Source: Blautia sp. (GTDB lineage: Bacteria > Bacillota > Clostridia > Lachnospirales > Lachnospiraceae). From it: a stretch of 61,334 bases of DNA. The notes below the pieces were generated by a model. That model had not been told where the DNA came from, ran no database searches, and saw only the letters and a list, made by a program, of their open reading frames with translations. Location of the stretch: NCBI GenBank assembly GCA_017459635.1, contig JAFUCO010000065.1:1-61334 (forward strand), written 5' to 3'. Positions 35,674-45,535 of this stretch are shown here, piece by piece (the stretch's first letter is position 1; every line of letters begins with the position of its first letter). Made by a program: the position numbers and the translations under genes.

Positions 35674-36413
35674 ACTTCCACCTCACTCGCATATGGTTCG
35701 ACCAGGATAATCGCAATATTGTCTTTCCCGCCGTTATTGTTGGCCTCGCGGACAAGCTCCCTGCCCTTTTCCTCCAATGTGATATCGTCGCGAAGGACAA
35801 TCTCCTCGATTTTTTTGTCCTCAACCATATTGCTCAGCCCGTCGGAACACATAAGCACGATGCTTCCTTCCGTAAGCTTCAGGTCAAAAAAATCTACATC
35901 TACAGTTTTCTCTGCTCCAAGTGCCCTGGTTATTATGTTCTTTTTAGGATGGGTCCTTGCTTCATCCGCGCTTATCTCGCCCATCCTTACCATCTCCTGT
36001 ACAAGGCTGTGGTCACGCGTTACCTGCCGGATCTTTCTGTCTATGACATACAGTCTGCTGTCGCCTATATTTGCAACATAAAGAAATCCGCCTATGATGG
36101 TCGCCGCGACCATGGTCGTACCCATGCCCCTGTAGCTTTCATCCTCCAGGGCTTTTCCGAATATCGCTGCGTTTGCTGCCTCGACCGCATGCCGGATCAC
36201 TTTTACAGGGTTGTACTCCCTGTCCCCGCTTATCTCCTCCACAAGGGTGTTTACTCCGCTTGCCGAAGCATAGTCTCCTGCATTGTGGCCGCCCATTCCG
36301 TCAGCAACCACGAACAGATTGGGCAGATGCCCCACAGGAAGATCCGAGGCGAAGACATAATCCTGATTCATTTCGCGTTTCTTTCCGACATCGGTTGCGG
36401 AATATACCTTCAT
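35667..36413 (-). CDS. stp: PP2C-type protein phosphatase Stp/PrpC
   Basis: 248 residues, normal PPM-family length. Metal-binding motifs: KREMNQDYV, VADGMGGHNAGDYAS, ANIGDSRLYVI, MCSDGLSNMV and GGKDNIAIILV. It removes phosphates placed by PrkC, encoded next to it. Confidence 0.97.
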   Translation of the reverse strand: MKVYSATDVGKKREMNQDYVFASDLPVGHLPNLFVVADGMGGHNAGDYASASGVNTLVEEISGDREYNPVKVIRHAVEAANAAIFGKALEDESYRGMGTTMVAATIIGGFLYVANIGDSRLYVIDRKIRQVTRDHSLVQEMVRMGEISADEARTHPKKNIITRALGAEKTVDVDFFDLKLTEGSIVLMCSDGLSNMVEDKKIEEIVLRDDITLEEKGRELVREANNNGGKDNIAIILVEPYASEVEVC

Positions 36414-36465
36414 AGTCGTTTCTCACTTTCTGCCGCCGTCATGCGGGACAGGCGGCTTTTTCCTC

Positions 36466-37497
36466 TCAGTTCCCAGATATCCTGCTGCGCCTCAGCTGCC
36501 CGCATGCTCCGTCAATATCTGTTCCCATTTCTCTTCTAATAGTAACATTTATTCCGTATTTTTCAAGTTTATTTTTGAAATCAAGCACTTTCCCGCGCGA
36601 AGTACGTCTGTAGTGCCTTTCCTTTACCGGATTTACCGGTATGAGGTTGACATGGCAGTTAAGCCCGCGTATCCTGCCCGCAAGCTCTGATGCGCACTCA
36701 TCAGAGTCATTTACACCCTCAATAAGGCTGTATTCAAAGGTGATCCTCCGGCCTGTAGCCTCAAAATAATACCGGCAGGCAGACAAAAGCTCGTCTACAG
36801 AGTACCGGTTCGCCACAGGCATGATGGTTCTGCGGATCTCATCATTCGGGGCGTGAAGCGAGATAGCAAGGGTGATCTGAAGCTTTTCCTCTGCCAGCTT
36901 CATTATCTGCGGTACCAGGCCGCAGGTAGAGACCGTTATGTTCCTGGCACTGATGCCCAGCCCGTCGGGGCAGGAAATAAGGCTCAGGAATTTAAGCAGG
37001 TTGTCATAATTGTCAAGCGGTTCTCCGGTTCCCATGACCACCACATGTGACACACGTTCCCCGGTTTCCTTCTGTATCTTATAAATCTGGGACAGCATCT
37101 CGGATGGAAGAAGGCTTCTTGAGAGGCCTCCTATCGTAGAGGCGCAGAAACGGCAGCCCATGCGGCAGCCGGCCTGCGAGGAAATGCACACGGAATTGCC
37201 GTGCTCATACCTCATCAGTACGCTCTCTATCAGGTTCCCGTCGTTCAGCCTGAACAGGTATTTGCGTGTTCCGTCCTTTTCCGACTTCTGGACAGTCACA
37301 GTTTCCGGAATATTAAGCGGATATTCCGAAAGCTTTTCCCTCAGGCTCTTAGGAAGATTCGTCATCTCGTCATAATTTTCGACAAGAGACCTGTGCAGCC
37401 ATGAAAAAATCTGTCCGGCGCGGAAAGGCTTTTCATGCAGCTCCTCCATCAGAGAGATGAGTTCCTCTTTATTCATTGATCTTATGTCTGGTTTCAT
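36466..37497 (-). CDS. rlmN: dual-specificity RNA methyltransferase RlmN
   Basis: 343 residues. Radical-SAM enzyme that methylates C2 of A2503 in 23S rRNA and A37 in some tRNAs. Radical-SAM cysteines C111, C115 and C118 (QAGCRMGCRFCAS), VVMGTGEPLDNYDNLL, and the second catalytic Cys in RREMGTDIDGACGQL. The start at 37497 overlaps the rsmB end by 29 bp and has AAAAGGAAAAA upstream; a longer frame to 37617 has no homologous sequence. Confidence 0.96.
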   Translation of the reverse strand: MKPDIRSMNKEELISLMEELHEKPFRAGQIFSWLHRSLVENYDEMTNLPKSLREKLSEYPLNIPETVTVQKSEKDGTRKYLFRLNDGNLIESVLMRYEHGNSVCISSQAGCRMGCRFCASTIGGLSRSLLPSEMLSQIYKIQKETGERVSHVVVMGTGEPLDNYDNLLKFLSLISCPDGLGISARNITVSTCGLVPQIMKLAEEKLQITLAISLHAPNDEIRRTIMPVANRYSVDELLSACRYYFEATGRRITFEYSLIEGVNDSDECASELAGRIRGLNCHVNLIPVNPVKERHYRRTSRGKVLDFKNKLEKYGINVTIRREMGTDIDGACGQLRRSRISGN

Positions 37498-38851
37498 TTT
37501 TTCCTTTTCTGAATCGGGCAATAAAGAATCCGTCGCAGTCATGGACGCCGGGAAGGAGCTGAAGATACCCTGCCTTTGTGGTCTCGCTGTGCAGCTCATC
37601 CGGCAGGTAAGGGTCAAGGCTCTCGAGGGTAAAGGAAGGGTAAGTCCGGAGGAACCACCTCATATTGTCCTCATTCTCCTCCCTTGCTATCGTACATGTG
37701 CTGTAAACAAGCACGCCTCTGGGCTTTACGTAATCCTGGGCCTTTTTGAGGATCTCCCTCTGCAGGGCGGCTATTTCTTTTTCCCGTTCCTCTGTCACCC
37801 TGTATTTTATCTCCGGCTTGTGTCCTATCACGCCATAGCCCGAGCAGGGTACATCCGCAAGTACGATATCTGCACGGCTTTCCGAATCCAGGTCGAAGAC
37901 CGTTGCGTCATGCACCTTCGTCTGTACATTGATGCAGCCCGTCCTCAGCAGATTTTCCTCAATAAGCTCAACCTTGCGGCGGCTGATATCGCGTGCATCT
38001 ACCGTTCCATAGCCTTCCATCATGTCGCCCATGTGTATGCTTTTGCCTCCCGGAGCAGCGCAGAGATCGATCACATAGTCTCCCTTTGCCGGAGATGCGC
38101 ATTCTGCCGCAAGCATTGAGCTCACGTCCTGAACCACGATCTTTCCCTCACGGAAGGCATCGAGCATCAGCAGGTGGTTGTATTTTGATATCCTCAGTGC
38201 ATATGGCAGATAAGGAGCTTTTTCCACATGCGCGCCCTGTTCCTGCAGGCTTCGTATGGTGTTGTCCATCAGTATGCCGGTTTTCCTGCACCTTACAGTC
38301 AGCGGCTTTTCCTTAAGGAAATCCGCAAGTACCTTCTCTGTGACCTCTTCTCCATAGGCATCCAGAAAGCGTCTCACCAGATATTCGGGCATGGAATAGC
38401 GGACTGACAGCGAACGGACCGGATCAGCCTCCATATCCGGAAATGTAAGGTCATTCATCTCCCGGGCAGCTGTCCTGAGGACTCCGTTTACAAACGATTT
38501 GAGACTGTAAAAGCCTCTTTTGGAGGCAAGCGTTACTGCTTCATTTACAACAGCGCTGTCCGGCACTCCGTCCATATATTTAAGCTGGTAGATCCCGCTT
38601 CTTAGTATCTCCCGGATAACAGGCTTCATCCTGGATGTGCTTACGGTGGAATATGAGTCAAGTATATAATCAATGGTGATCTGGTATTCAAGTGTTCCCT
38701 CGCATACTCTTGTTATGAATGCGCGGTCCTGTTTGGGCAGGAACTGATGTCTTGAAAGACAGTCCCGGATCGCAACATTGCTCATGGCACCGTCTTCGAC
38801 TGCCAGAAGTATGTCAAGTATCAGTTCTCTTGTGTTTATCGTCCTCACCAT
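37469..38851 (-). CDS. rsmB: 16S rRNA (cytosine(967)-C5)-methyltransferase RsmB
   Basis: 460 residues. N-terminal NusB-like RNA-binding domain (residues 1-140), then Rossmann domain with DLCAAPGGKSIHMGDMM, ADVPCSGYGVIG and the catalytic Cys in VYSTCTIAREENED. It precedes rlmN with a 29-bp overlap. Confidence 0.96.
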   Translation of the reverse strand: MVRTINTRELILDILLAVEDGAMSNVAIRDCLSRHQFLPKQDRAFITRVCEGTLEYQITIDYILDSYSTVSTSRMKPVIREILRSGIYQLKYMDGVPDSAVVNEAVTLASKRGFYSLKSFVNGVLRTAAREMNDLTFPDMEADPVRSLSVRYSMPEYLVRRFLDAYGEEVTEKVLADFLKEKPLTVRCRKTGILMDNTIRSLQEQGAHVEKAPYLPYALRISKYNHLLMLDAFREGKIVVQDVSSMLAAECASPAKGDYVIDLCAAPGGKSIHMGDMMEGYGTVDARDISRRKVELIEENLLRTGCINVQTKVHDATVFDLDSESRADIVLADVPCSGYGVIGHKPEIKYRVTEEREKEIAALQREILKKAQDYVKPRGVLVYSTCTIAREENEDNMRWFLRTYPSFTLESLDPYLPDELHSETTKAGYLQLLPGVHDCDGFFIARFRKGKNETRHKINE

Positions 38852-38958
38852 TTGTTTTCACCTCATTCAGGCTTCTTCCGCCTTTAAGTCTTTTGGCCTG
38901 GTGCTGTCGGAGAAAAAGACATGCAGGATGTACAGGTCATCTTTCGGCAGGCCTTTAG

Positions 38959-39924
38959 TCACTCACGTGTCAGGACTGTGCCTTCAATGTCCCGGCAGCC
39001 GCGCAGAAAGGCGTCTGCGTCCATCCTTTTTCGTCCTTCGAGCTGAAGCTCGCTGATGCGCAGGACCCCTGATCCGCATTTAACGAAAATGCCCTCCGGA
39101 CCCGTCTTTATTATCGTGCCGTTCTCTTTGCCGGGAATGTCGTCTGCCAGGGCTTCTGTCTTCCATATCTTAAGAGTTTTCCCGTTAAGGAAGGTGTAGG
39201 CACCGGGCCACGGATCCATCGCCCTCACGACCCTCTCAAGTTCAGATGCGCTTTTTGCGAAATCAAGAAGGCCCGACTGTTTTTTCAGCATTGCCGCGTA
39301 TGGTGTGGGGCTCTCCTCAGGCTGCTGTATATATACTGCCGTTCCGTCAAAAACAGACGGAAGTGTTTCGATCAGCAGGCCTGCTCCTTCTGTTTTGAGC
39401 TTGTCGAACAGGCTTCCGCCTGTTTCGTCAGGGGCAATCGGTACAACGCGCTGTGAAATAATATCTCCCGTGTCAAGTCCCTCGTTCATACGCATGATAG
39501 TAATTCCTGACTCGGAATCCCCTGAAAGCACAGCCTGCTGTATGGGTGATGCACCCCTGTAGGCAGGCAGAAGGCTTCCGTGAATGTTCAGGCAGCCGAA
39601 AGGCGGGATATCAAGCATACTCTTTGGTATTATCTGTCCGAAAGCAGCCACGATGATCATGTCAGGCTTCTGGGCAGATATGAATTCCACAAATTCCGGA
39701 TCCCGGACCTTTGCAGGCTGCCACACAGGTATGTCATGCGCTGCGGCTGTCTGCTTGACCGGTGTCTCTATGACAGCTTTGCCCCTGCCCTTAGGCCTGT
39801 CCGGCTGTGTTACGACTCCGGTCACCTGATAGCCCTCTTCTATCAGAGCCTCAAGCGCCGGAACCGCAAAATCCGGTGTTCCCATATATATTATACGCTT
39901 TGCGGCAAGTTCATCTGTAATCAT
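38959..39924 (-). CDS. fmt: methionyl-tRNA formyltransferase
   Basis: 321 residues. Formylates initiator Met-tRNA. IIYMGTPDFAVPALEAL start region, PDMIIVAAFGQIIP, catalytic NIHGSLLPAYRGASPIQ and DTGDIISQ; a C-terminal OB-like domain follows. ATGA overlap with def. Confidence 0.97.
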   Translation of the reverse strand: MITDELAAKRIIYMGTPDFAVPALEALIEEGYQVTGVVTQPDRPKGRGKAVIETPVKQTAAAHDIPVWQPAKVRDPEFVEFISAQKPDMIIVAAFGQIIPKSMLDIPPFGCLNIHGSLLPAYRGASPIQQAVLSGDSESGITIMRMNEGLDTGDIISQRVVPIAPDETGGSLFDKLKTEGAGLLIETLPSVFDGTAVYIQQPEESPTPYAAMLKKQSGLLDFAKSASELERVVRAMDPWPGAYTFLNGKTLKIWKTEALADDIPGKENGTIIKTGPEGIFVKCGSGVLRISELQLEGRKRMDADAFLRGCRDIEGTVLTRE

Positions 39925-40412
39925 TCTTCTTCCTCGTCATCTTCATAGCTCACTTCGTGCAGCTCTCCCTCAACAAGACGGGTGTACAGCTTTCCATCGA
40001 GGTGATCGATCTCATGGCAGAAAGCCCTCGCTTTAAGGCCTTCCGCATCCAGGATCACTTCATTCAGGTCCTTGTCAAAGGTACGGACTTTAACGGTTTC
40101 CGGGCGCGTGACCTTTCCGGCCACTCCCGGTACCGACAGACAGCCTTCATCACCTGTCTGCTCACCGGACTGTTCTATTATCTCAGGGTTTATCAGCACC
40201 ACAGGATCCGTTCCGTCCTCGCTGACATCAATGACCGCGATCCGGCGCAGGACTCCGACCTGAGGGGCGGCAAGGCCTACTCCGCCGGCATCATGCATGG
40301 TTTCCAGCATGTCGTCTATAAGCTGGCTGATGCGCGGGGTAATATCTTTTACTGGTTTGCAGATCTTTTCAAGTACAGGATCTCCTTCGGTACGGATCGT
40401 TCTAAGTGCCAT
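39921..40412 (-). CDS. def: peptide deformylase
   Basis: 163 residues from MALRTIRTEGDPVLEK (ATG 40412, AAGGAG upstream). Metal site motifs GVGLAAPQVG, EGCLSVPG and the HExxH in CHEIDHLDG. Removes the formyl group added by Fmt, encoded in the 4-bp overlapping next gene. Confidence 0.97.
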   Translation of the reverse strand: MALRTIRTEGDPVLEKICKPVKDITPRISQLIDDMLETMHDAGGVGLAAPQVGVLRRIAVIDVSEDGTDPVVLINPEIIEQSGEQTGDEGCLSVPGVAGKVTRPETVKVRTFDKDLNEVILDAEGLKARAFCHEIDHLDGKLYTRLVEGELHEVSYEDDEEEE

Positions 40413-40425
40413 AGTTTTCTCCTTT

Positions 40426-42651
40426 TCAGTTGAAATCAAATTGAAAATAAATATCCCGGAAGCCCGGGTTAATGTTTATGTATTCTTCAAGCCTTCCGCG
40501 CAGGCGGATAAGCTGTTCCCTGCTTTGTCCTTTAAGATACATGACCTGTCTGTACATGTCCTTTATCCTGCTTACCGATTCCGGCGCAGGCCCGATCACC
40601 ACCACAGCTTTACCGGAAGATAAGCTTTTTAAATATTCTGACGCGTAGTACATCCCTTTATCCAGCTTATCGGAATCACGGCACGCGCCGTGTACAAACA
40701 GCATGTGCCCTGCCGGCGGATAGGAGAGCATGCTCCGGTATGCCATTTCTTCATTATAAAACGCCTCGTAATCCTGATCCTTTGCTGCCTTCACGGCATA
40801 ATGCTCCGGAACATAGGTCTGTATCACGGCGCTGCCCGGACGGACTCCCCGGCCTGCCCGGCCCACGGCCTGGGTAAGCAGCTGGCAGGTCCGCTCGGAG
40901 CTGCGGAAATCGGAGGCATTCAGGGAAAGATCGGCCGAGAGTATTCCTACCAGTGTGACCAGCGGAAAATCGTGGCCTTTGACTATCATCTGTGTTCCTA
41001 TCAGGATATCAGCCTCATGCCCGGCAAACGCTTTCAGGATAGCATCGTAGCTGCCCTTGGTCCTGGTTGTATCCGAATCCATCCGGAGTATGCGTGCCTC
41101 GGGAAAAAGCTTCTGAATTACCTGCTCTGCCTGCTGGGTACCGACCTTAAAGCCTCCGATAAAGGGCGACCCGCATTCCGGGCACCCTGAAGGGGACTCC
41201 GTCCTGTATCCGCAGTAATGGCACACCAGTGTTCCTCCAAGATGCTGCGACAGGGACACATCGCAGTGCGGACATTTTATAACATGCCCACAGGAACGGC
41301 AGGAAACAAACCCCGCATAGCCCCGGCGGTTCAGAAAAAGCATAGTCTGCTCTCCGGCATCAAGCCTTTTTCGCATCTCATCCTGCAGAAATCGGCTGAG
41401 GATCAGCCGGTTTCCTGTTTTAAGCTCTGCTCTCAGGTCGATTATCCTGACGGAGGGCATCGGCCGCCCTTCGTGCCGCTGACTCAGCCTTACAAGGCGG
41501 TACTCACCGTTTAATGCTTTTGTATAGCTCTCGACGGAAGGAGTTGCCGAGCCCAGGACGACCCTGGCATTTTCCATCTCTGCTCTTTTGACGGCCGTGT
41601 CCACCGCATGATACCGGGGAGTGCTTTCGCTCTTGTAGGCAGGCTCATGCTCCTCGTCAATGATGATCAGCCCGAGGTTTGAGAACGGAGTAAACAGAGC
41701 CGACCGGGGGCCTATCATGATGGAAACATCTCCGTTTTTGGCCCTTACAAACTGGTCATAACGTTCTCCGGGCGAGAGCCTTGAATTCAGGATCGAGATC
41801 CGGCTTCCAAAACGGCTCCCGAAGCGGCGGACTGTCTGATAAGTCAGCGAGATCTCCGGTATAAGGACGATTACCTGCTTTCCCTCCTCCAGCACTTTTT
41901 CTATCAGGTGCATATACACTTCCGTCTTCCCACTGCCAGTCACTCCGTGTATGAGTACCGGGCGCGGTTTTTCCTGCTGCCACTCGGACAGGATCTCGTT
42001 TGCTGCGTGCTTCTGTTCTTCATTAAGCGGCAGAGGCTCCTGCCTTGTGATCTCCCCCGGAGAGACCGGAAGCCGGTACTCATCCGAGCTTTCTTCGGAT
42101 ACAATCCCCTCCTTGATAAGAAACCTGAGGACGTCTGAAGTCATTCCCAGCTCTTTTCTGGCAAAAGCACTGTCCAGCAGATGGTCCGGATCCTCAAGGA
42201 GCGCCGAGAGTACACGGGCACGCGCAGTGCTTCTGCTCTTCTCGAACCTGCGGAGAAGCGCTTGTGCCATCCCGACATCTGCCTTCAGGATTATCCGCTT
42301 TTTTTCACGGATCTTCATCTTTTCACGAACCGGAAATACTGTGCGGAGGGCCTGGATCATCGTTGACCCGTAGGTTTCGCGTATCCAGGCAGCAAGCCTG
42401 ACAAGACGCGACTCCGTAGTTTCGTCAGAGCTGTCGACAGACAGAATCTCCTTTATCAGGCTTTCATCATAATCGGTGTGCGGTGAAAGTCCTGTTACAT
42501 AGCCCCGGCGCTCTCTGTTCGACCTTCCGAACGGAACCGTTACCGTCATCCCAGGTTTTATGGTACCGGCCAGATTGTCCGGCACACGATACGCAAATGT
42601 GCGGTCAAGCTCCTCGGATGAAATGTCTATTACAATATCGGCGAAGATCAT
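40426..42651 (-). CDS. priA: primosomal replication restart helicase PriA
   Basis: 741 residues. N-terminal DNA-binding domain (DIVIDISSEELDRTFAY), Walker A GVTGSGKTEVYMHLIE, Walker B IIIDEEHEPAYKSE, the eight-Cys zinc module (CRSCGHVIKCPHCD ... CHYCGY ... CPECGS) and GRAGRG. Restarts collapsed forks. Starts in a 4-bp overlap with the murE stop. Confidence 0.97.
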   Translation of the reverse strand: MIFADIVIDISSEELDRTFAYRVPDNLAGTIKPGMTVTVPFGRSNRERRGYVTGLSPHTDYDESLIKEILSVDSSDETTESRLVRLAAWIRETYGSTMIQALRTVFPVREKMKIREKKRIILKADVGMAQALLRRFEKSRSTARARVLSALLEDPDHLLDSAFARKELGMTSDVLRFLIKEGIVSEESSDEYRLPVSPGEITRQEPLPLNEEQKHAANEILSEWQQEKPRPVLIHGVTGSGKTEVYMHLIEKVLEEGKQVIVLIPEISLTYQTVRRFGSRFGSRISILNSRLSPGERYDQFVRAKNGDVSIMIGPRSALFTPFSNLGLIIIDEEHEPAYKSESTPRYHAVDTAVKRAEMENARVVLGSATPSVESYTKALNGEYRLVRLSQRHEGRPMPSVRIIDLRAELKTGNRLILSRFLQDEMRKRLDAGEQTMLFLNRRGYAGFVSCRSCGHVIKCPHCDVSLSQHLGGTLVCHYCGYRTESPSGCPECGSPFIGGFKVGTQQAEQVIQKLFPEARILRMDSDTTRTKGSYDAILKAFAGHEADILIGTQMIVKGHDFPLVTLVGILSADLSLNASDFRSSERTCQLLTQAVGRAGRGVRPGSAVIQTYVPEHYAVKAAKDQDYEAFYNEEMAYRSMLSYPPAGHMLFVHGACRDSDKLDKGMYYASEYLKSLSSGKAVVVIGPAPESVSRIKDMYRQVMYLKGQSREQLIRLRGRLEEYININPGFRDIYFQFDFN

Positions 42652-44141
42652 ATATTATCTGTCCCCGGTTTTTCAGAGGCTGCGGCATCTTCTGCAAGGA
42701 TCTGCGCGATCAGGTCCCTCTCATCCATAGGATACTTCACACCGCGTATTTCCTGGTAATCCTCATGACCCTTGCCCGCAAGCACCACAATGTCACCCGG
42801 CTGTCCGTGATGGATGGCGTAGGCAATGGCTTCCTTGCGGTCTGTGATCTCAATATACTTGCCGTCCGTACGGCTGATGCCGGTGCGGATGTCATCTATT
42901 ATCGCCTGCGGCTCCTCGTATCTTGGGTTGTCCGAAGTGATTATCGTGAAATCCGCAAGCCTTCCGGAAACCTCGCCCATCTCAAACCTGCGGTCACGCG
43001 AACGGTTTCCACCGCATCCGAACAGGCACACAAGCCTTTGGGGGTTATATTCCCGGAGCGTTGTGAGAAGGCTCTCAAGCGCCATCGCATTGTGGGCATA
43101 GTCGATCATCAGCGTGAATTTGCCGGAAACCTTTACAAGCTCGACCCTTCCTTTTACCCTTGCTTCCCGAAGGGCGCGTATCATGTCATCCTCTGACACG
43201 TTAAAATGCCGGCAGATTGCGATAGCGGTGAGTGAATTGTAGATGCTGAACCTGCCCGGGATATCTATCTCGACGGGGAAGTCCAGAAGTCCTTTCACAT
43301 GGTAGGAGATCCCGAGGTATCCTTCGCCGTTCACAAGAACGGGAGAGGCTGCCCTTAAGTCCGCCTCGTCGGAAAAACCGTATGTTTCCAGCTTACAGGT
43401 GCAGCCTTCGACTATCCTGTCGAAATGCCTGTCGTCCCTGTTGACAATGCCGACATGGCACTGCCTCAGAAGAAGGGCCTTGCAGGCAAGATAGTGGTCA
43501 AAATCCCTGTGTTCGTTAGGCCCGATATGATCAGGCTCGATGTTGGTAAATATACCATAGTCAAAAACAAAGCCCTGTGTGCGGTGAAGCATAAGGCCCT
43601 GTGATGAAACCTCCATAACCACAGCATCGCATCCTGCGTCAGCCATCCTGCGGAAGTATTCCTGTATCACATATGATTCGGGCGTTGTGTTGGCAGCGGG
43701 TATATGTTCATCCCCGATGACCGCCTCGATGGTCCCGATAAGCCCGACCCTGTATCCGGCATTCTCAAGAATGGATTTTACCATGTAGGTAGTCGTTGTC
43801 TTGCCCTTTGTTCCGGTTATGCCGATAGTCTTGAGCCGGCGGGCGGGGTGGCCGAACCAGGCGGCCGAAAGAAACGCCAGTGCATATCTTGTATCGGCAA
43901 CCTTTATTACGGTTACATTATCAGGCACATCCACGTTGTCGCATACGACCAGTGCCGCGGCTCCGGCTTCGCACACCTTTGCGGCATAGGCATGGCCGTC
44001 GGAAACCGCTCCGCGGATACATACGAACAGGCTGCCCTGCTCCGCCTTGCGGGAGTCGTAGACAAGTGAGCTTATCTCACAGTCAACGCTGCCCTGAAGG
44101 CATTCATATTCAAGATTTTCCAGTAGCTCAGCTAATTTCAT
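42648..44141 (-). CDS. murE: UDP-MurNAc-tripeptide synthetase MurE, meso-DAP type
   Basis: 497 residues from ATG at 44141 (AAAGGAG upstream). ATP loop ITGTKGKTTTTYMV, middle domain TNIEPDHIGPNEHRDFDHY, HNAMALESLL and, in the C-terminal domain, SDNPRYEEP. The DNPR motif marks enzymes that add meso-diaminopimelate rather than lysine, so the cell wall is probably of the DAP type. murF is not next to it. Confidence 0.96.
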   Translation of the reverse strand: MKLAELLENLEYECLQGSVDCEISSLVYDSRKAEQGSLFVCIRGAVSDGHAYAAKVCEAGAAALVVCDNVDVPDNVTVIKVADTRYALAFLSAAWFGHPARRLKTIGITGTKGKTTTTYMVKSILENAGYRVGLIGTIEAVIGDEHIPAANTTPESYVIQEYFRRMADAGCDAVVMEVSSQGLMLHRTQGFVFDYGIFTNIEPDHIGPNEHRDFDHYLACKALLLRQCHVGIVNRDDRHFDRIVEGCTCKLETYGFSDEADLRAASPVLVNGEGYLGISYHVKGLLDFPVEIDIPGRFSIYNSLTAIAICRHFNVSEDDMIRALREARVKGRVELVKVSGKFTLMIDYAHNAMALESLLTTLREYNPQRLVCLFGCGGNRSRDRRFEMGEVSGRLADFTIITSDNPRYEEPQAIIDDIRTGISRTDGKYIEITDRKEAIAYAIHHGQPGDIVVLAGKGHEDYQEIRGVKYPMDERDLIAQILAEDAAASEKPGTDNI

Positions 44142-44225
44142 ATAAGCTCCTTTATAATGTTTTTGAAACTGCATCAGCAGTTGCAATTACAGTATCTGGT
44201 TATTTACAGATATTTGATGAAGCAC

Positions 44226-44273
44226 TCTCCGCAGCAGGCTGCGGGGAATATACCCTGAAAGATTCAAGGTCAT
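44226..44273. repeat. dispersed GCAGC-hairpin repeat, copy 2
   Basis: CTCCGCAGC AG GCTGCGGGG then AATATACCCTGAAAGATTCAAGG; matches copy 1 at 8229-8275 in hairpin and following CTGARAGRTTCAA. Lies upstream of murE in the 140-bp gap. Confidence 0.55.
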
Positions 44274-44281
44274 TTGATTAT

Positions 44282-44761
44282 TTACAGATATTTTATCTCA
44301 GCCTCGGGCGTTTCATTCTCCCGAAGCTCCATCACGATGTAGCTTGGGCGGCGTCCGTTCTGCCTTGGGTAAGACAGGCTTCCGGGATTGATGGCCAGCA
44401 CACCGTCTCTTTTAACAATCAGCGGTTTGTGTGTATGTCCGAACAGAGCTATCTCGCATTCCCGGTAAACCGCTTCCTCCACAAGCCCTGCTATGTCCAT
44501 CGATACGCCATAGCTGTGTCCGTGGGTCACAAAAATGCGGTGCCCCAGAAGGAAGAGCTCTGTCTCACGGTCAAGATCTGCAAAATAGTCATTATTGCCG
44601 GCTATGATACAGCAGTCCGTATCAGCAAGAGCTTCTATATAATATTCCCTGCCTTCCACGTCTCCGCAATGGATAAGCATGTCAAAAGGCCTTTCGGCCT
44701 CTATCGCCTGCTCTATCCCTTCATCCCTGCCATGTGTATCACTGACGATAAGTATTTTCAT
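44282..44761 (-). CDS. YfcE/MJ0936-family metallophosphoesterase
   Basis: 159 residues of the calcineurin-like phosphoesterase fold. Metal ligands in ILIVSDTHGRDEG, LIHCGDVEG, IIAGNNDYF, VTHGHSYG and LFGHTHKP. YfcE-type enzymes hydrolyse phosphodiesters; the natural substrate is unknown. ATGA overlap with rdgB. Confidence 0.93.
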   Translation of the reverse strand: MKILIVSDTHGRDEGIEQAIEAERPFDMLIHCGDVEGREYYIEALADTDCCIIAGNNDYFADLDRETELFLLGHRIFVTHGHSYGVSMDIAGLVEEAVYRECEIALFGHTHKPLIVKRDGVLAINPGSLSYPRQNGRRPSYIVMELRENETPEAEIKYL

Positions 44762-45360
44762 AGAATACCTTCCTCGATCATCACCTTGCGTACAGCGCGC
44801 AGCGCCTTACCGCGATGGCTGATGCGGTTTTTTTCCTCCGGGGATATCTCGGCAGAAGTCTTTCCATAGGACGGCAGGAAAAATATCGGATCATATCCGA
44901 AGCCGTTTTCCCCTCTCTCTTCGTATCCTATCTGCCCTTCCATGACACCGCGCACAACACGGGTTTCTTCCCCGGGCACTGCCGCTGCAACAGCGCAGAC
45001 AAACCTGGCTGTCCTCTTCTCATCAGGCACGCCTTCCAGCCTTTTTATCAGTTCTCCGTTCTTTATATGGTAAGAAGTGTCCTCGCCAAGGTAGCGTGAG
45101 GAATAGATCCCCGGCTCGCCGTTTAAATAGTCTATTGAAAGTCCCGAGTCATCCGCAAGCACGATGGTTCCGGTTATCCTGGAAACAGTTTCTGCCTTGA
45201 TGCGCGCATTCTCCTCAAAGGTGTTTCCATCCTCTACTATATCGGCGTGCACTCCTGCTTCCTTCATTGAGATGATCTGCAGGTCAGGTATGTCGGCCAT
45301 GATCTCACGGATCTCTCTCAGCTTGTTCTCGTTTCCGGTTGCGAATATGATCGTTCTCAT
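44758..45360 (-). CDS. rdgB: XTP/dITP diphosphatase RdgB (HAM1)
   Basis: 200 residues, normal length. Removes non-canonical purine nucleotides. IIFATGNENKLREIREI, EDGNTFEENARIKA, LADDSGLSIDYLNGEPGIYS, GFGYDPIF and SHRGKALRA are all present. Confidence 0.97.
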   Translation of the reverse strand: MRTIIFATGNENKLREIREIMADIPDLQIISMKEAGVHADIVEDGNTFEENARIKAETVSRITGTIVLADDSGLSIDYLNGEPGIYSSRYLGEDTSYHIKNGELIKRLEGVPDEKRTARFVCAVAAAVPGEETRVVRGVMEGQIGYEERGENGFGYDPIFFLPSYGKTSAEISPEEKNRISHRGKALRAVRKVMIEEGIL

Positions 45361-45458
45361 ACCACTTCTCCATTTCTTCTGTCCTGCGGGTTATGCGTGT
45401 CCGGCACCTGCCTGCAGGTTTTGCAAGTCTGTCACCTGTCTGCGCTTCCCGGGGATCG

Positions 45459-45535
45459 CCCTGCAGGCTGTTATCATTCAGAGCTGCTTCTCCGGGTTTT
45501 CCCTGCAGGCCGTTATCATTCAGATCTGCTTCTCC
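45459..45535. repeat. 35-bp direct repeat, 42-bp period, at rlmL 3' end
   Basis: CCCTGCAGGCYGTTATCATT plus CAGAKCTGCTTCTCC occurs at 45459-45493 and 45501-45535 with two mismatches. The right copy contains the rlmL stop codon; the left copy carries the equivalent TGA 14 codons further on, in the same frame. A decayed third copy may start at 45411. Confidence 0.8.
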
